Shown one piece after another: positions 54,568 through 62,040 of a stretch of 64,000 nucleotides of DNA. Numbering within the stretch: the first letter of the stretch is position 1; each line of letters starts with the position of its first letter. Made by a program: the position numbers and the translations under genes. The notes under the pieces were generated by a model. It did no database searches and was not told the DNA's origin. It worked only from the letters and a program-made list of their open reading frames with translations. Where the stretch lies: positions 1 through 64,000 of the forward strand of contig NZ_BMTU01000006.1 in the NCBI RefSeq assembly GCF_014649835.1. Reading direction: 5' to 3'. Origin of the DNA: Streptomyces pilosus (GTDB lineage: Bacteria > Actinomycetota > Actinomycetes > Streptomycetales > Streptomycetaceae).

Positions 54568-54948
54568 ATGCCGGAACTCAGCCGCCGCCGTGTGCTCACC
54601 ACCGCGGCCGCCCTCACCACCGCCGTGGGAGCCCGGCCGGTCCTCGCCCCCTCGGCACGGGCCGCCGAGGGCGACGGGCACGGCCACCACTCCCCCGCGG
54701 CCTTCGACGAGGTCTACCGGGGCCGCCGGATACGGGGCGGCCCGACCGGTGCCGGCGGTCATCACGCTCACGGGCCCGGCTACGCCGTGTCCGTCGACGG
54801 CGTGGAACTGCACGTGATGCGCAACGCCGACGGCAGCTGGATCAGCGTCGTCAGCCACTACGACCCGGTCCCCACCCCGCGCGCCGCCGCCCGCGCCGCG
54901 GTGGACGAGCTCCAGGGCGCCCCGCTGCTGCTTTTCCCCGCCAACTGA
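54568..54948 (+). CDS. melC1: Tyrosinase cofactor protein (copper chaperone)
   Basis: A 126-residue MelC1 homologue. A twin-arginine signal (SRRRVLTTAAALTTAVG) ends in an Ala-rich region near residue 32, so the protein carries the apo-tyrosinase out through the Tat system. HGHHSPAAFDEVYRGRRI and HHAHGPGYAVSVDG supply the histidine-rich copper-handling stretch. AGGAG precedes the ATG. MelC1 loads copper into MelC2 and is encoded directly upstream of it (35 bp). Translation of both is expected from one mRNA. Confidence 0.93.
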   Translation: MPELSRRRVLTTAAALTTAVGARPVLAPSARAAEGDGHGHHSPAAFDEVYRGRRIRGGPTGAGGHHAHGPGYAVSVDGVELHVMRNADGSWISVVSHYDPVPTPRAAARAAVDELQGAPLLLFPAN

Positions 54949-54983
54949 TCACCACCACGAGCACACCGGGAGCACCCCGCACC

Positions 54984-55811
54984 ATGACCGTCCGCAAGAA
55001 CCAGGCCGTCCTGACCGCCGAGGAGAAGCGCCGTTTCACCGCCGCCCTGCTGGAGCTCAAGCGCAGCGGCCGTTACGACGAGTTCGTCACCACGCACAAC
55101 GCCTTCATCGTGTCCGACACCGACCACGGCGAGCGGACCGGACACCGCTCCCCCTCCTTCCTCCCCTGGCACCGCAGGTTCCTGCTGGAGTTCGAACGGG
55201 CGCTGCAGTCGGTGGACGCGTCGGTGGCCCTGCCCTACTGGGACTGGACGGAGGACGCCGGCCGCGGGGTGCGCTCCCCGCTGTGGGCACCCGACTTCCT
55301 CGGCGGCGACGGCCGCAGCCGGGACGGCCGGGTGACGGACGGTCCGTTCGCCGCGTCCACCGGCGCCTGGCCGATCACCGTGCGGGTGGACGGCCGCACG
55401 TACCTCAGACGTGCGCTCGGCGCCGGCGGACGCTCTCTGCCGACGCGCGCGGAGGTCGAGTCCGTGCTGTCGATGCCCGTCTACGACACGCCGCCCTGGA
55501 ACAGCGGCTCGGACGGCTTCCGCAACCACCTGGAGGGCTGGCGCGGCGTCAATCTGCACAACCGGGTCCATGTGTGGGTGGGCGGGCACATGGCCACCGG
55601 GGCGTCCCCCAACGACCCGGTGTTCTGGCTGCACCACGCCTACGTCGACAAGCTGTGGGCCGAGTGGCAGCGCCGGCACCCCGGTTCCGGCTACCTGCCG
55701 GCCGCCGGGACGCCGGATGTCGTCGACCTGGACGAGACCATGCGTCCGTGGCACGACACGACCCCGGCGGACCTGCTGGACCACACCCCGCACTACACGT
55801 TCGACACCTGA
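54984..55811 (+). CDS. melC2: Tyrosinase (monophenol monooxygenase)
   Basis: A 275-residue type-3 copper enzyme that hydroxylates phenols and oxidises catechols to quinones, leading to melanin. CuA is bound by His38, His54 and His63; CuB by His192, His196 and His218 (LHNRVH and FWLHHAY). It has no signal of its own and would be exported in complex with MelC1. The size and all six ligands are normal, so an active enzyme is expected. The ribosome site is GGGAG, 13 bases upstream. It converges with the RNase H gene 9 bp downstream. Confidence 0.95.
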   Translation: MTVRKNQAVLTAEEKRRFTAALLELKRSGRYDEFVTTHNAFIVSDTDHGERTGHRSPSFLPWHRRFLLEFERALQSVDASVALPYWDWTEDAGRGVRSPLWAPDFLGGDGRSRDGRVTDGPFAASTGAWPITVRVDGRTYLRRALGAGGRSLPTRAEVESVLSMPVYDTPPWNSGSDGFRNHLEGWRGVNLHNRVHVWVGGHMATGASPNDPVFWLHHAYVDKLWAEWQRRHPGSGYLPAAGTPDVVDLDETMRPWHDTTPADLLDHTPHYTFDT

Positions 55812-55820
55812 GCGGCCCGG

Positions 55821-56519
55821 TCAGGCACCGGCCGCCGTACGGCACTCGGGGTGGCCCCAGCCCTTGTCGTTCCGGGCGATGGCCTCGCCGGCCGCGTAGG
55901 AGCGTCCGCACGGGCAGCGCCCCGGGAACTTCGCCTTGACCGTGCGGGAGGACGATCCGCCGGCACGCTGCCGGGGTGCCTTCTTCCCGCCGGACCCGCG
56001 CCCGGCCGCACCCCCTGACGGGCGGTCGGGGGCAGGCGGCGGTTCGGGCGATCCCAGCGCGCTGCCGGCGTCCTCCTGGGCGGTGGCCGCCTGGCCGGCC
56101 GCCCGGTCGGCGAAGTCGTTGAGCCGGTCACCGTCGACCTGGTGGGCGGGGACGTAGCGGAACTCCACGGAGCGGTCCTGCAGCAGACCGTCGATGCGCA
56201 CGACGAGGTCCTGGTTGGCGACCGGTTTGCCGGCCGCGGTGCGCCAGCCGTTGCGCTTCCAGCCGGGCAGCCAGGTGGTGACGGCCTTCATGGCGTACTG
56301 CGAGTCCATCCTGACCTCGAGCGGCACGTCCGGGTCCGTGGCCGTCAGCAGCCGCTCCAGGGCGGTGAGTTCGGCGACGTTGTTGGTGGCCCTGCCCAGC
56401 GCCCCCGCTTCCCAGCGGACGGGCGTCCCGGACGCGTCGGCGATCACCCAGCCCCAGCCGGCGGGTCCCGGGTTCCCCTTCGAAGCCCCGTCGCACGCGG
56501 CCACCACACGTTCACGCAT
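55821..56519 (-). CDS. Ribonuclease HI with C-terminal zinc-binding extension
   Basis: A 232-residue protein whose first 145 residues form an RNase HI domain with the catalytic acids Asp10 (ACDGASKGN), Glu50 (NNVAELTALE), Asp72 (RMDSQYA) and Asp in RLNDFADRAA. It degrades the RNA strand of RNA-DNA hybrids. A disordered Gly/Pro/Ser linker follows and a C-terminal stretch with CPCGRSY, later HPEC: a probable Cys-rich zinc ribbon not seen in E. coli RNase HI. ATG 56519 is preferred though the nearby GGAGG leaves only one base of spacing. A start four codons earlier lacks a site. The tail may direct it to a particular hybrid or protein. Confidence 0.85.
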   Translation of the reverse strand: MRERVVAACDGASKGNPGPAGWGWVIADASGTPVRWEAGALGRATNNVAELTALERLLTATDPDVPLEVRMDSQYAMKAVTTWLPGWKRNGWRTAAGKPVANQDLVVRIDGLLQDRSVEFRYVPAHQVDGDRLNDFADRAAGQAATAQEDAGSALGSPEPPPAPDRPSGGAAGRGSGGKKAPRQRAGGSSSRTVKAKFPGRCPCGRSYAAGEAIARNDKGWGHPECRTAAGA

Positions 56520-56561
56520 GCCTCCGATCATGCCATGGCCGCGCGGACGGTCCGGCCCCGC

Positions 56562-57362
56562 TCAGTCCACGTCGGTGGTCCGCGGCGGCTCGCCCGTGGT
56601 GGCCGTGGTGTCGATCACCGAGAAGTGGGCGCCCTGCGGATCGCTGAGCGCCGCGAAGCGCCCGAACGGCGTGTCCATCGGCCCGAACCGCAGCACGCCC
56701 CCGCGCCGGGTCGCCCGGGCGACGGCCTCGTCGCAGTCGGCGACGGCGAAGTAGACGTTGATGTACGGCGGCACCTCGGGCGGGAAGTCGTCCGTCATCC
56801 TCATCCGGCCGAGCACGCTGCGCTCGCCGAGGTCGTAGATCCGGAAGTCCGGCTCGTCCGGGTCCTCGAACCGCTTGGAGCGGTAGGAGAAGACGGCGGG
56901 GAAGAACGCGTCGGACTTCTCCGGCTCACGGGTGAAGACCTCCGCCCAGCAGTACGCGCCGGGTTCGTCCACCGCCTGGAATCCCTCGTGGGTGCCGGCC
57001 TGCCAGAGGCCGAAGACGACCCCGCCCGGGTCGCGGGCCAGGCACATGGTGCCGAAGTCACCGACCGGCATCGGCTCCATCAGCAGCTCGCCGCCGTTGT
57101 CGCGGATCCTCTCCGCGGTCGCCGCCGCGTCCCGCGCCGCGAAGTAGAGGCACCACTGCGAGCTGCCCTCCTGGCCCGGCATGGGCGGAACGACGGCCGC
57201 CACCGCCTTGCTGCCGGCGTAGGCCTGGGTGTAGTTGCCGTACTCGGGCGACGTGTCGCCGAAGGTCCAGCCGAGGACGTCGCCGTAGAAGCCCTTGGCT
57301 GCCTCGATGTCGTCGAACATCGCGTCGGCCCAGCACGGGGCCCCTTCCGGTGGTGCGGCCAT
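56562..57362 (-). CDS. Two-domain VOC (glyoxalase/bleomycin-resistance) protein
   Basis: A 266-residue protein with two tandem VOC domains, the first from about residue 8 to 125 (CWADAMFDDIEAAKGFYGDVLGWTFG) and the second from 137 to 255. WTFG-x2-SPEYGNY and FTREPEKSDAFFPAVFSY mark the strands. Such double proteins are common in Streptomyces (27-kDa antigen-like); function unknown, possibly hydroxylase or resistance related. ATG 57362 follows GAAAGGG. The frame continues upstream but the composition is non-coding. Transcribed toward the RNase H gene, 42 bp away. Confidence 0.82.
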   Translation of the reverse strand: MAAPPEGAPCWADAMFDDIEAAKGFYGDVLGWTFGDTSPEYGNYTQAYAGSKAVAAVVPPMPGQEGSSQWCLYFAARDAAATAERIRDNGGELLMEPMPVGDFGTMCLARDPGGVVFGLWQAGTHEGFQAVDEPGAYCWAEVFTREPEKSDAFFPAVFSYRSKRFEDPDEPDFRIYDLGERSVLGRMRMTDDFPPEVPPYINVYFAVADCDEAVARATRRGGVLRFGPMDTPFGRFAALSDPQGAHFSVIDTTATTGEPPRTTDVD

Positions 57363-57531
57363 GGCTGCGGCCCTTTCGCGAGGGGTGTCGGTCCGTTTCC
57401 TCACGCTAGTCACCCCCGTCCCGGCCCGCGCGCCGGGCCGTCGCCGGGCCCGGTGGCACCCGCGTCTTCCCCGCCGGCCCCGGTTGTGCTTGCCTGGGGG
57501 GCCGTTTCGCCGGCCGGGGGGATGCCGCCGT

Positions 57532-58443
57532 ATGCGCAAGCCGTGGATCGTGCCCGTGGTGCTCGCCGCCGCGCTGCTGGGCGGGTGCACCGATCCGTCG
57601 TCCGGGCCGGAGGCCCGGCCCGCTCCGGCGGCCCACTCCCCCGGGCCCTCGGCCACCACGCGGCAGCCGGCGCCCGCCGCCCCCGCCCCGCCCGCGGCCC
57701 CGCCGACGGTGCTGTACCTGGGCGACTCCCTGGCGACGGAGAACCAGCAGGTGCTCGGCGACGAACTGCGTGAACAGCTGCGGGCCGACTACACCGGCGC
57801 CCCGTACTCGGGCACCACCGTCTGCGACTACCTGGAGGGGTCGGCCGGGCGGTCCCTGGTACCGGCGTCCGACAAGGCGGCCGCGCTGGTGCGCGAGCTG
57901 CGCCCGGACTACGTGGTGCTGCAGTTCTGGGGCAACTCCTGGGGCTACACACCGTGCATGGACGGGATCACCTACGACGGGGCACCGGAGCGGTACTTCG
58001 CACGGTACGCGGCCGACGTGCGGCGCCTGACCGACCAGATCCGCTCCGCGGGCGGGCGGAACGGCCCGCGGATCGTGTGGGTGCTCCAGGGCCCGGACCC
58101 GGTCACTCCCGAGCGGGTGCGCCGGGTCAACGCGCTCTACGAGCGGCGTGCCGCCGGTTCCGGCGACCTCGTCGCCGACGCGGGCGCGGCCGTGAGCCCG
58201 GCGGGGGCCCGGTACACCTGGGCGCAGTACCTGCCGTGCGACGCCTACGAACGTGCCCGCCCCGGCCACTGCACCGAGCCCGGCCGGGACCGTACGGCGC
58301 TGCACCTCGACGAGGACCCCCTGCACTTCTGCCTGGCGCCCACGACGTCCGAGCCCCGGCCGTGCCCGGTGCCCTCGCCCGGTATCCGGCGCATCGCCCG
58401 GGAGATCACCCGGGTGATCGCCGGACACGTCCGCGCGGGCTGA
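57532..58443 (+). CDS. SGNH-fold lipoprotein, probable esterase
   Basis: A 303-residue secreted lipoprotein. The N-terminal signal ends in the lipobox LLGGC with Cys19 as the lipidation site. A low-complexity Pro/Ala/Ser linker precedes an SGNH hydrolase-like domain starting near residue 60 (LYLGDSLATEN, block I with the nucleophile serine). FWGNSWGYTP and HLDEDPLHF fit later blocks. Substrate unknown; it might trim polysaccharide acetyl groups at the cell surface. The ATG has a run of G as ribosome site. Followed at 47 bp by an aminoglycoside-phosphotransferase-like gene. Confidence 0.8.
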   Translation: MRKPWIVPVVLAAALLGGCTDPSSGPEARPAPAAHSPGPSATTRQPAPAAPAPPAAPPTVLYLGDSLATENQQVLGDELREQLRADYTGAPYSGTTVCDYLEGSAGRSLVPASDKAAALVRELRPDYVVLQFWGNSWGYTPCMDGITYDGAPERYFARYAADVRRLTDQIRSAGGRNGPRIVWVLQGPDPVTPERVRRVNALYERRAAGSGDLVADAGAAVSPAGARYTWAQYLPCDAYERARPGHCTEPGRDRTALHLDEDPLHFCLAPTTSEPRPCPVPSPGIRRIAREITRVIAGHVRAG

Positions 58444-58490
58444 GCCGACTCGGGAAAACCGTTCGACACGCGCGTGCGGGCGGCGCTGTG

Positions 58491-59390
58491 ATGGACCGCA
58501 TGTGCGCGCTGAGGATGCGTCCCGACGAAGTGGACGTCGACGCCCCGCTGATACACCGGCTGATCGCGGACAGCTTCCCGCGGTGGGCCGGGCTGCCGGT
58601 GCGGCGGCTGCGCTCCTCGGGGACCGAGAACGCCATGTTCCGGCTCGGTACGGAGCTGGTGGTGCGGCTGCCCCGGCATCCCGGCGCCGTCGGCAGCGTG
58701 GCGCACGAGCAGCACTGGCTGCCCCGGCTCGCGCCGCTGCTGCCGTTCGCGTCGCCGGAGCCGCTGGGCCGGGGGGAGGCCGCTCACGGGTTCCCGTGGC
58801 CGTGGTCGGTGTACCGCTGGCTGGACGGCGTGAACCCGGTCGCGGGCGAGGTGGAGCATGCGGACGCGCTCGCCCGGGACCTCGCCGCGTACCTCACCGC
58901 GCTGCGCGCGATCGACACGGCGGAGGCACCGGCCTGTTCCCGCGGCGTGCCCCTCTCCACCCGGGACACGCCGACGCGCGAGGCGATCGCGCGGCTCGCC
59001 GGGCGGGTCGACCGGCGGGCGGTCACCCGGCTCTGGGAGGAGGCGCTGACGGCACCGGAGCACACCGGGGCGCCGGTGTGGGCACACGGCGACCTGTCGC
59101 CGGGGAACGTGCTGACCGGCGGCGGCCGGCTCCGCGCCGTCATCGACTACGGCTGCGCCGGGGTGGGCGATCCGGCGGTCGACCTGATCGTCGCCTGGAA
59201 CCTGCTGCCCGCCGGGGCCCGGGGGGCCTTCCGCGAAGCGGTGGGCGCCGACGACGCGCAGTGGGCACGCGGGCGGGGCTGGGCCCTGTCCGTCGCGCTG
59301 ATCCAGCTGCCGTACTACTGGGACACCAATCCCCCGCTGGCGGCGAACTCCCGTCACACGATCGGGGAGATCCTGGCCGAAGGGCGGTAG
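58491..59390 (+). CDS. Aminoglycoside phosphotransferase-family kinase
   Basis: A 299-residue APH-fold kinase. HGDLSPGNVL near residue 200 is the catalytic loop and VIDYGCAGVGDPAVDL the metal-binding element. Length and motifs are those of the broad APH/choline kinase family, which covers antibiotic, homoserine, thiamine and sugar kinases, so the substrate cannot be named. It may be an antibiotic-resistance-like or house-keeping kinase. ATG 58491 is preferred; no clear ribosome site is seen. A perfect 11-bp hairpin follows the stop. Confidence 0.83.
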   Translation: MDRMCALRMRPDEVDVDAPLIHRLIADSFPRWAGLPVRRLRSSGTENAMFRLGTELVVRLPRHPGAVGSVAHEQHWLPRLAPLLPFASPEPLGRGEAAHGFPWPWSVYRWLDGVNPVAGEVEHADALARDLAAYLTALRAIDTAEAPACSRGVPLSTRDTPTREAIARLAGRVDRRAVTRLWEEALTAPEHTGAPVWAHGDLSPGNVLTGGGRLRAVIDYGCAGVGDPAVDLIVAWNLLPAGARGAFREAVGADDAQWARGRGWALSVALIQLPYYWDTNPPLAANSRHTIGEILAEGR

Positions 59391-59392
59391 CC

Positions 59393-59418
59393 GCGGGACC
59401 GGGCGGCCCCGGTCCCGC
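59393..59418. terminator. Perfect 11-bp hairpin, bidirectional terminator
   Basis: GCGGGACCGGG (59393-59403) pairs perfectly with CCCGGTCCCGC (59408-59418), with a four-base loop CGGC, three bases after the APH-like gene and 16 before the end of the convergent VOC gene. Confidence 0.7.
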
Positions 59419-59433
59419 GCCGCCCCGGCCCCC

Positions 59434-59916
59434 TCACTCGCCCGCGTACGCCTTCTCCAGGGCGGCGATGTCGAGCCTGCCCATCGTCATCATGGCCCGC
59501 ATGGCGCGGTCGGCCTTCTGCCGGTCGGGGTCGCTGATCATCTCGGTCAGCCGTGCGGCGTTGACCTGCCAGGAGACGCCGAACCGGTCCTTGAGCCAGC
59601 CGCAGGGGCCGTGTTCGCCACCGCCCTCGACGAGCTTCTCCCAGTAGTGGTCGACCTCCGCCTGGTCGGCGCAGTCCAGCTGGAAGGAGATCGCCTCGCT
59701 GAAGGTGAACTGGGGTCCGCCGTTCAGCGCGACGAACTTCTGGCCGTTGGCCGTGAACTCGACCGTGAGCACGGAGCCCTCGGCGCCGGGCGCGGCGCCG
59801 GTGTTGCGGACGACCTCGCCGAGCTTCGCGTTCTCGAAGACCGAGACGTAGAACTTCGCGGCCTCCTCGGCCCGGCCGTCGAACCAGAGACACGTGGTGA
59901 ATCCGTCGGTGTTCAT
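59434..59916 (-). CDS. VOC protein of the PhnB / 3-demethylubiquinone methyltransferase-like group
   Basis: A 160-residue protein with FTTCLWFDGRAEEAAKFYVSVF at the N-terminus and GWLKDRFGVSWQVNAARLTEM, the typical PF06983 signature. The C-terminal extension (DRAMRAMMTMGRLDIAALEKAYAGE) is also characteristic. In spite of the old name these proteins are not methyltransferases; their activity is unknown. Convergent with the APH-like gene and divergent from clpP3. Confidence 0.86.
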   Translation of the reverse strand: MNTDGFTTCLWFDGRAEEAAKFYVSVFENAKLGEVVRNTGAAPGAEGSVLTVEFTANGQKFVALNGGPQFTFSEAISFQLDCADQAEVDHYWEKLVEGGGEHGPCGWLKDRFGVSWQVNAARLTEMISDPDRQKADRAMRAMMTMGRLDIAALEKAYAGE

Positions 59917-60011
59917 GCATACCTCCCGGGGCGTGGAACGCGGTCACCAGTGTCGACCGGTGCGGACCGGAGAACTCATCGGTGGCCGGGCGACGGGGAC
60001 TACGGAGCGGC

Positions 60012-60041
60012 TCTGCCCGTGGCGAATCTGCCGCGGGCAGA
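60012..60041 (+). promoter_or_regulatory. PopR operators upstream of clpP3
   Basis: Two copies of the PopR box (consensus TTCTGCC-N3-GGCAGAA, from published work on S. lividans clpP3). The right copy TCTGCC-N3-GGCAGA at 60027-60041 is a full inner match. The left copy TCTGCC-N3-GGCGAA at 60012-60026 matches on the left half only. They lie 90-119 bases before the clpP3 ATG and should bind the activator encoded at 61794. Confidence 0.75.
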
Positions 60042-60130
60042 GTTCTCCCCGCTCGCCGCCCCGGCCGGTCGACAGTGGGAGGCACGCGGTCGTCCCGGCC
60101 GCGTGTCCACCAGCCATCACAGGAGCGCCG

Positions 60131-60787
60131 ATGTCCCGACTCATCGCCGTCCCCCGGCCGGCCCCGCTGCCCCGGGCCGCGGAGGGCGACACCCCGCCGA
60201 CGCCGTACGACGACCATCTCGCCGCCCAGCTGCTCGCGCAGCGGATCGTGCTGCTCGGCACCCAGGTCGACGAGGTCTCCGCGAACCGGGTCTGCGCCCA
60301 GCTGCTGATCCTGTCCGCCGAGGACCCCCGCACCGACATCAGCCTGTACATCAACAGCCCCGGCGGCTCGGTCCACGCGGGGCTGGCCATCTACGACACC
60401 ATGCGGCTCATCCCCAACGACGTCTCCACGCTGGCGATGGGCTTCGCGGCCAGCATGGGCCAGTTCCTGCTGTGCGTCGGCACGCCCGGCAAGCGGTACG
60501 CCCTGCCGAACGCGCGCGTGATGATGCACCAGCCCTCGGGCGGCATCGGGGGCACCACCGCCGACATCGAGATCCAGGCGGAGAACCTGGAGTTCACCAA
60601 GCGGACCGTCGAGCGGATCACCGCCGAGCACACCGGGCAGAGCGCCGAGACCATCTCCCGGGACGGCGACCGGGACCGCTGGTTCACCGCCGAACAGGCC
60701 AGGGAGTACGGGATGGTCGACCGGGTGGTGGAGTCGCTGGAGGACGTCCGTCCCGCCGCGACACGGCACAGGGCGGGGCTGCGGTGA
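60131..60787 (+). CDS. clpP3: ATP-dependent Clp protease proteolytic subunit 3
   Basis: A 218-residue ClpP with an intact catalytic triad: Ser108 in GFAASMGQ, His133 in VMMHQPSGG and Asp182 in GDRDRW. The N-terminal 30 residues are extended compared with E. coli ClpP. It would pair with a Clp ATPase (ClpX or ClpC) and form the second ClpP system of Streptomyces, induced when ClpP1/ClpP2 fail. AGGAG precedes the ATG by five bases. The PopR operators lie upstream; clpP4 follows with a one-base overlap, so the two are coupled. Confidence 0.95.
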   Translation: MSRLIAVPRPAPLPRAAEGDTPPTPYDDHLAAQLLAQRIVLLGTQVDEVSANRVCAQLLILSAEDPRTDISLYINSPGGSVHAGLAIYDTMRLIPNDVSTLAMGFAASMGQFLLCVGTPGKRYALPNARVMMHQPSGGIGGTTADIEIQAENLEFTKRTVERITAEHTGQSAETISRDGDRDRWFTAEQAREYGMVDRVVESLEDVRPAATRHRAGLR

Positions 60788-61389
60788 TGGGTTCCTACAC
60801 GATCCCGCACGTCGTCGAGCGCACCCCGCAGGGCGAGCGGTCCTACGACGTCTTCAGCCGGCTGCTGTCCGAGCGGATCATCTTCCTCGGGACCGAGATC
60901 GACGACGGCGTCGCCAACGTCGTCATCGCCCAGCTGCTCCACCTGGAGTCGGCGGCGCCGGAGAGCGAGATCGCCGTCTACATCAACTCCCCCGGCGGCT
61001 CGTTCACCTCCCTGATGGCGATCTACGACACGATGACGTTCGTCCGGGCCCCCGTCTCGACGTTCTGCGTCGGGCAGGCGGCCTCCACGGCTGCGGTGCT
61101 GCTGGCCGGCGGGGATCCGGGACGGCGGTTCGTGCTGGAGCACGCGCGGGTGCTGCTCGGGCAGCCGGCCGCGGACGGTGCGCGCGGCACGGCGTCCGAC
61201 CTGTCGCTGCGGGCGAAGGAGATGGTGCGGATCCGGTCCCAGGTGGAGGAGGTGCTGTCCCGGCACACCCCGCACGACGTGGCGACCCTGCGGGCGGACA
61301 TGGACCGCGACAAGGTGTTCACCGCCGGGGAGGCCGTGGCGTACGGCCTCGCCGACGAGGTGCTGACCCGGCGCCTGGTGGGGGTGTAG
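60787..61389 (+). CDS. clpP4: ClpP-family subunit 4, catalytic His replaced
   Basis: A 200-residue ClpP homologue. The nucleophile Ser100 (GQAASTAA) and the Asp (MDRDK, Asp175) are kept, but the position of the catalytic His is Gly125 (RVLLGQPA instead of RVMIHQP). A catalytically weak or inactive subunit is therefore predicted, similar to ClpR-type subunits in plants. It would form mixed rings with ClpP3, with ClpP3 providing activity. ATG 60787 overlaps the clpP3 stop by one base; the operon then meets popR, which is convergent (15 bp between stops). Confidence 0.93.
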   Translation: MGSYTIPHVVERTPQGERSYDVFSRLLSERIIFLGTEIDDGVANVVIAQLLHLESAAPESEIAVYINSPGGSFTSLMAIYDTMTFVRAPVSTFCVGQAASTAAVLLAGGDPGRRFVLEHARVLLGQPAADGARGTASDLSLRAKEMVRIRSQVEEVLSRHTPHDVATLRADMDRDKVFTAGEAVAYGLADEVLTRRLVGV

Positions 61390-61404
61390 CCGCCGGGATG
61401 TCCT

Positions 61405-61794
61405 TCAGGCGGCCAGGCACAGTCCGCCGTGCGGTGCGGAGGCGGGCACGCCGCGCGCGGCCGGGGCCCGCAGGGCGGTGACGCGGACCAGTTCGCCGTG
61501 GGCCCGGGCCAGCAGGTCGCCGAGGCCGAGACCGAGGGCGTGGGCGGCGGCCGCGAGGACCTCCGAGGAGGCCTCCTTGCGTCCCCGCTCGACCTCGGAG
61601 AGGTACGGCACGGAGATGCGGGCCTCGTCCGCGACGTCCTTCAGCGTGCGCTCCTGGGCGAGCCGCTCCCTGCGCAGCACGTCGCCGACGAGGTCGCGCC
61701 ACAGCGGCTCTCTGGGCGCGGGCCCCGGAGCGGTCCGGGCCGCAGGCGGTCGCAGGGGAAGGACGGAGGTGTGGTTCGGCACTCGACTGGTCAC
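61405..61794 (-). CDS. popR: Transcriptional activator of clpP3-clpP4 (PopR-like, XRE family)
   Basis: A 129-residue regulator with one XRE helix-turn-helix (about 42-98, RTLKDVADEARISVPYLSEVERGRKEAS) of the ClgR/PopR type. The C-terminus ends in LCLAA; a terminal Ala-Ala tail is the known signal by which S. lividans PopR is degraded by ClpP1/ClpP2. When those proteases are missing, PopR accumulates and turns on clpP3-clpP4. Location directly downstream of and convergent with clpP4 and the PopR boxes at 60012-60041 agree with that model. The N-terminal 30 residues are Pro/Ala-rich. Confidence 0.9.
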   Translation of the reverse strand: MTSRVPNHTSVLPLRPPAARTAPGPAPREPLWRDLVGDVLRRERLAQERTLKDVADEARISVPYLSEVERGRKEASSEVLAAAAHALGLGLGDLLARAHGELVRVTALRAPAARGVPASAPHGGLCLAA

Positions 61795-61968
61795 CCGCTC
61801 AGCCTAGGAAGTTCGGTCCGCAGGGGAAGGGAGCGGCGTTCCGCCCTGAGTGAAGCCGTCCGGCGAAGAGGCGCCGCGCTGCCCCGCGCGACGCTTCGGC
61901 GTACCCTCGGACGCAGGACATGCGAACCGGTGCGCACCACGTCTTTCGAATCGGTCGGAAGGTGGTGT

Positions 61969-61993
61969 GCATGGATCGGCATGGGCTGGGTAC
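61969..61993 (+). promoter_or_regulatory. Sigma-B-type promoter of sigL
   Basis: GCAT, 15 bases, GGGTAC, a perfect match, with the -10 ending 47 bases before the start codon of the sigma factor gene. It fits published evidence, as I recall it, that sigL of S. coelicolor is transcribed under SigB control. Confidence 0.7.
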
Positions 61994-62040
61994 TCGCGAG
62001 GCTCAGGCAGTCGCAGCCGTGACGTTCGTGGGGAGAGGAA

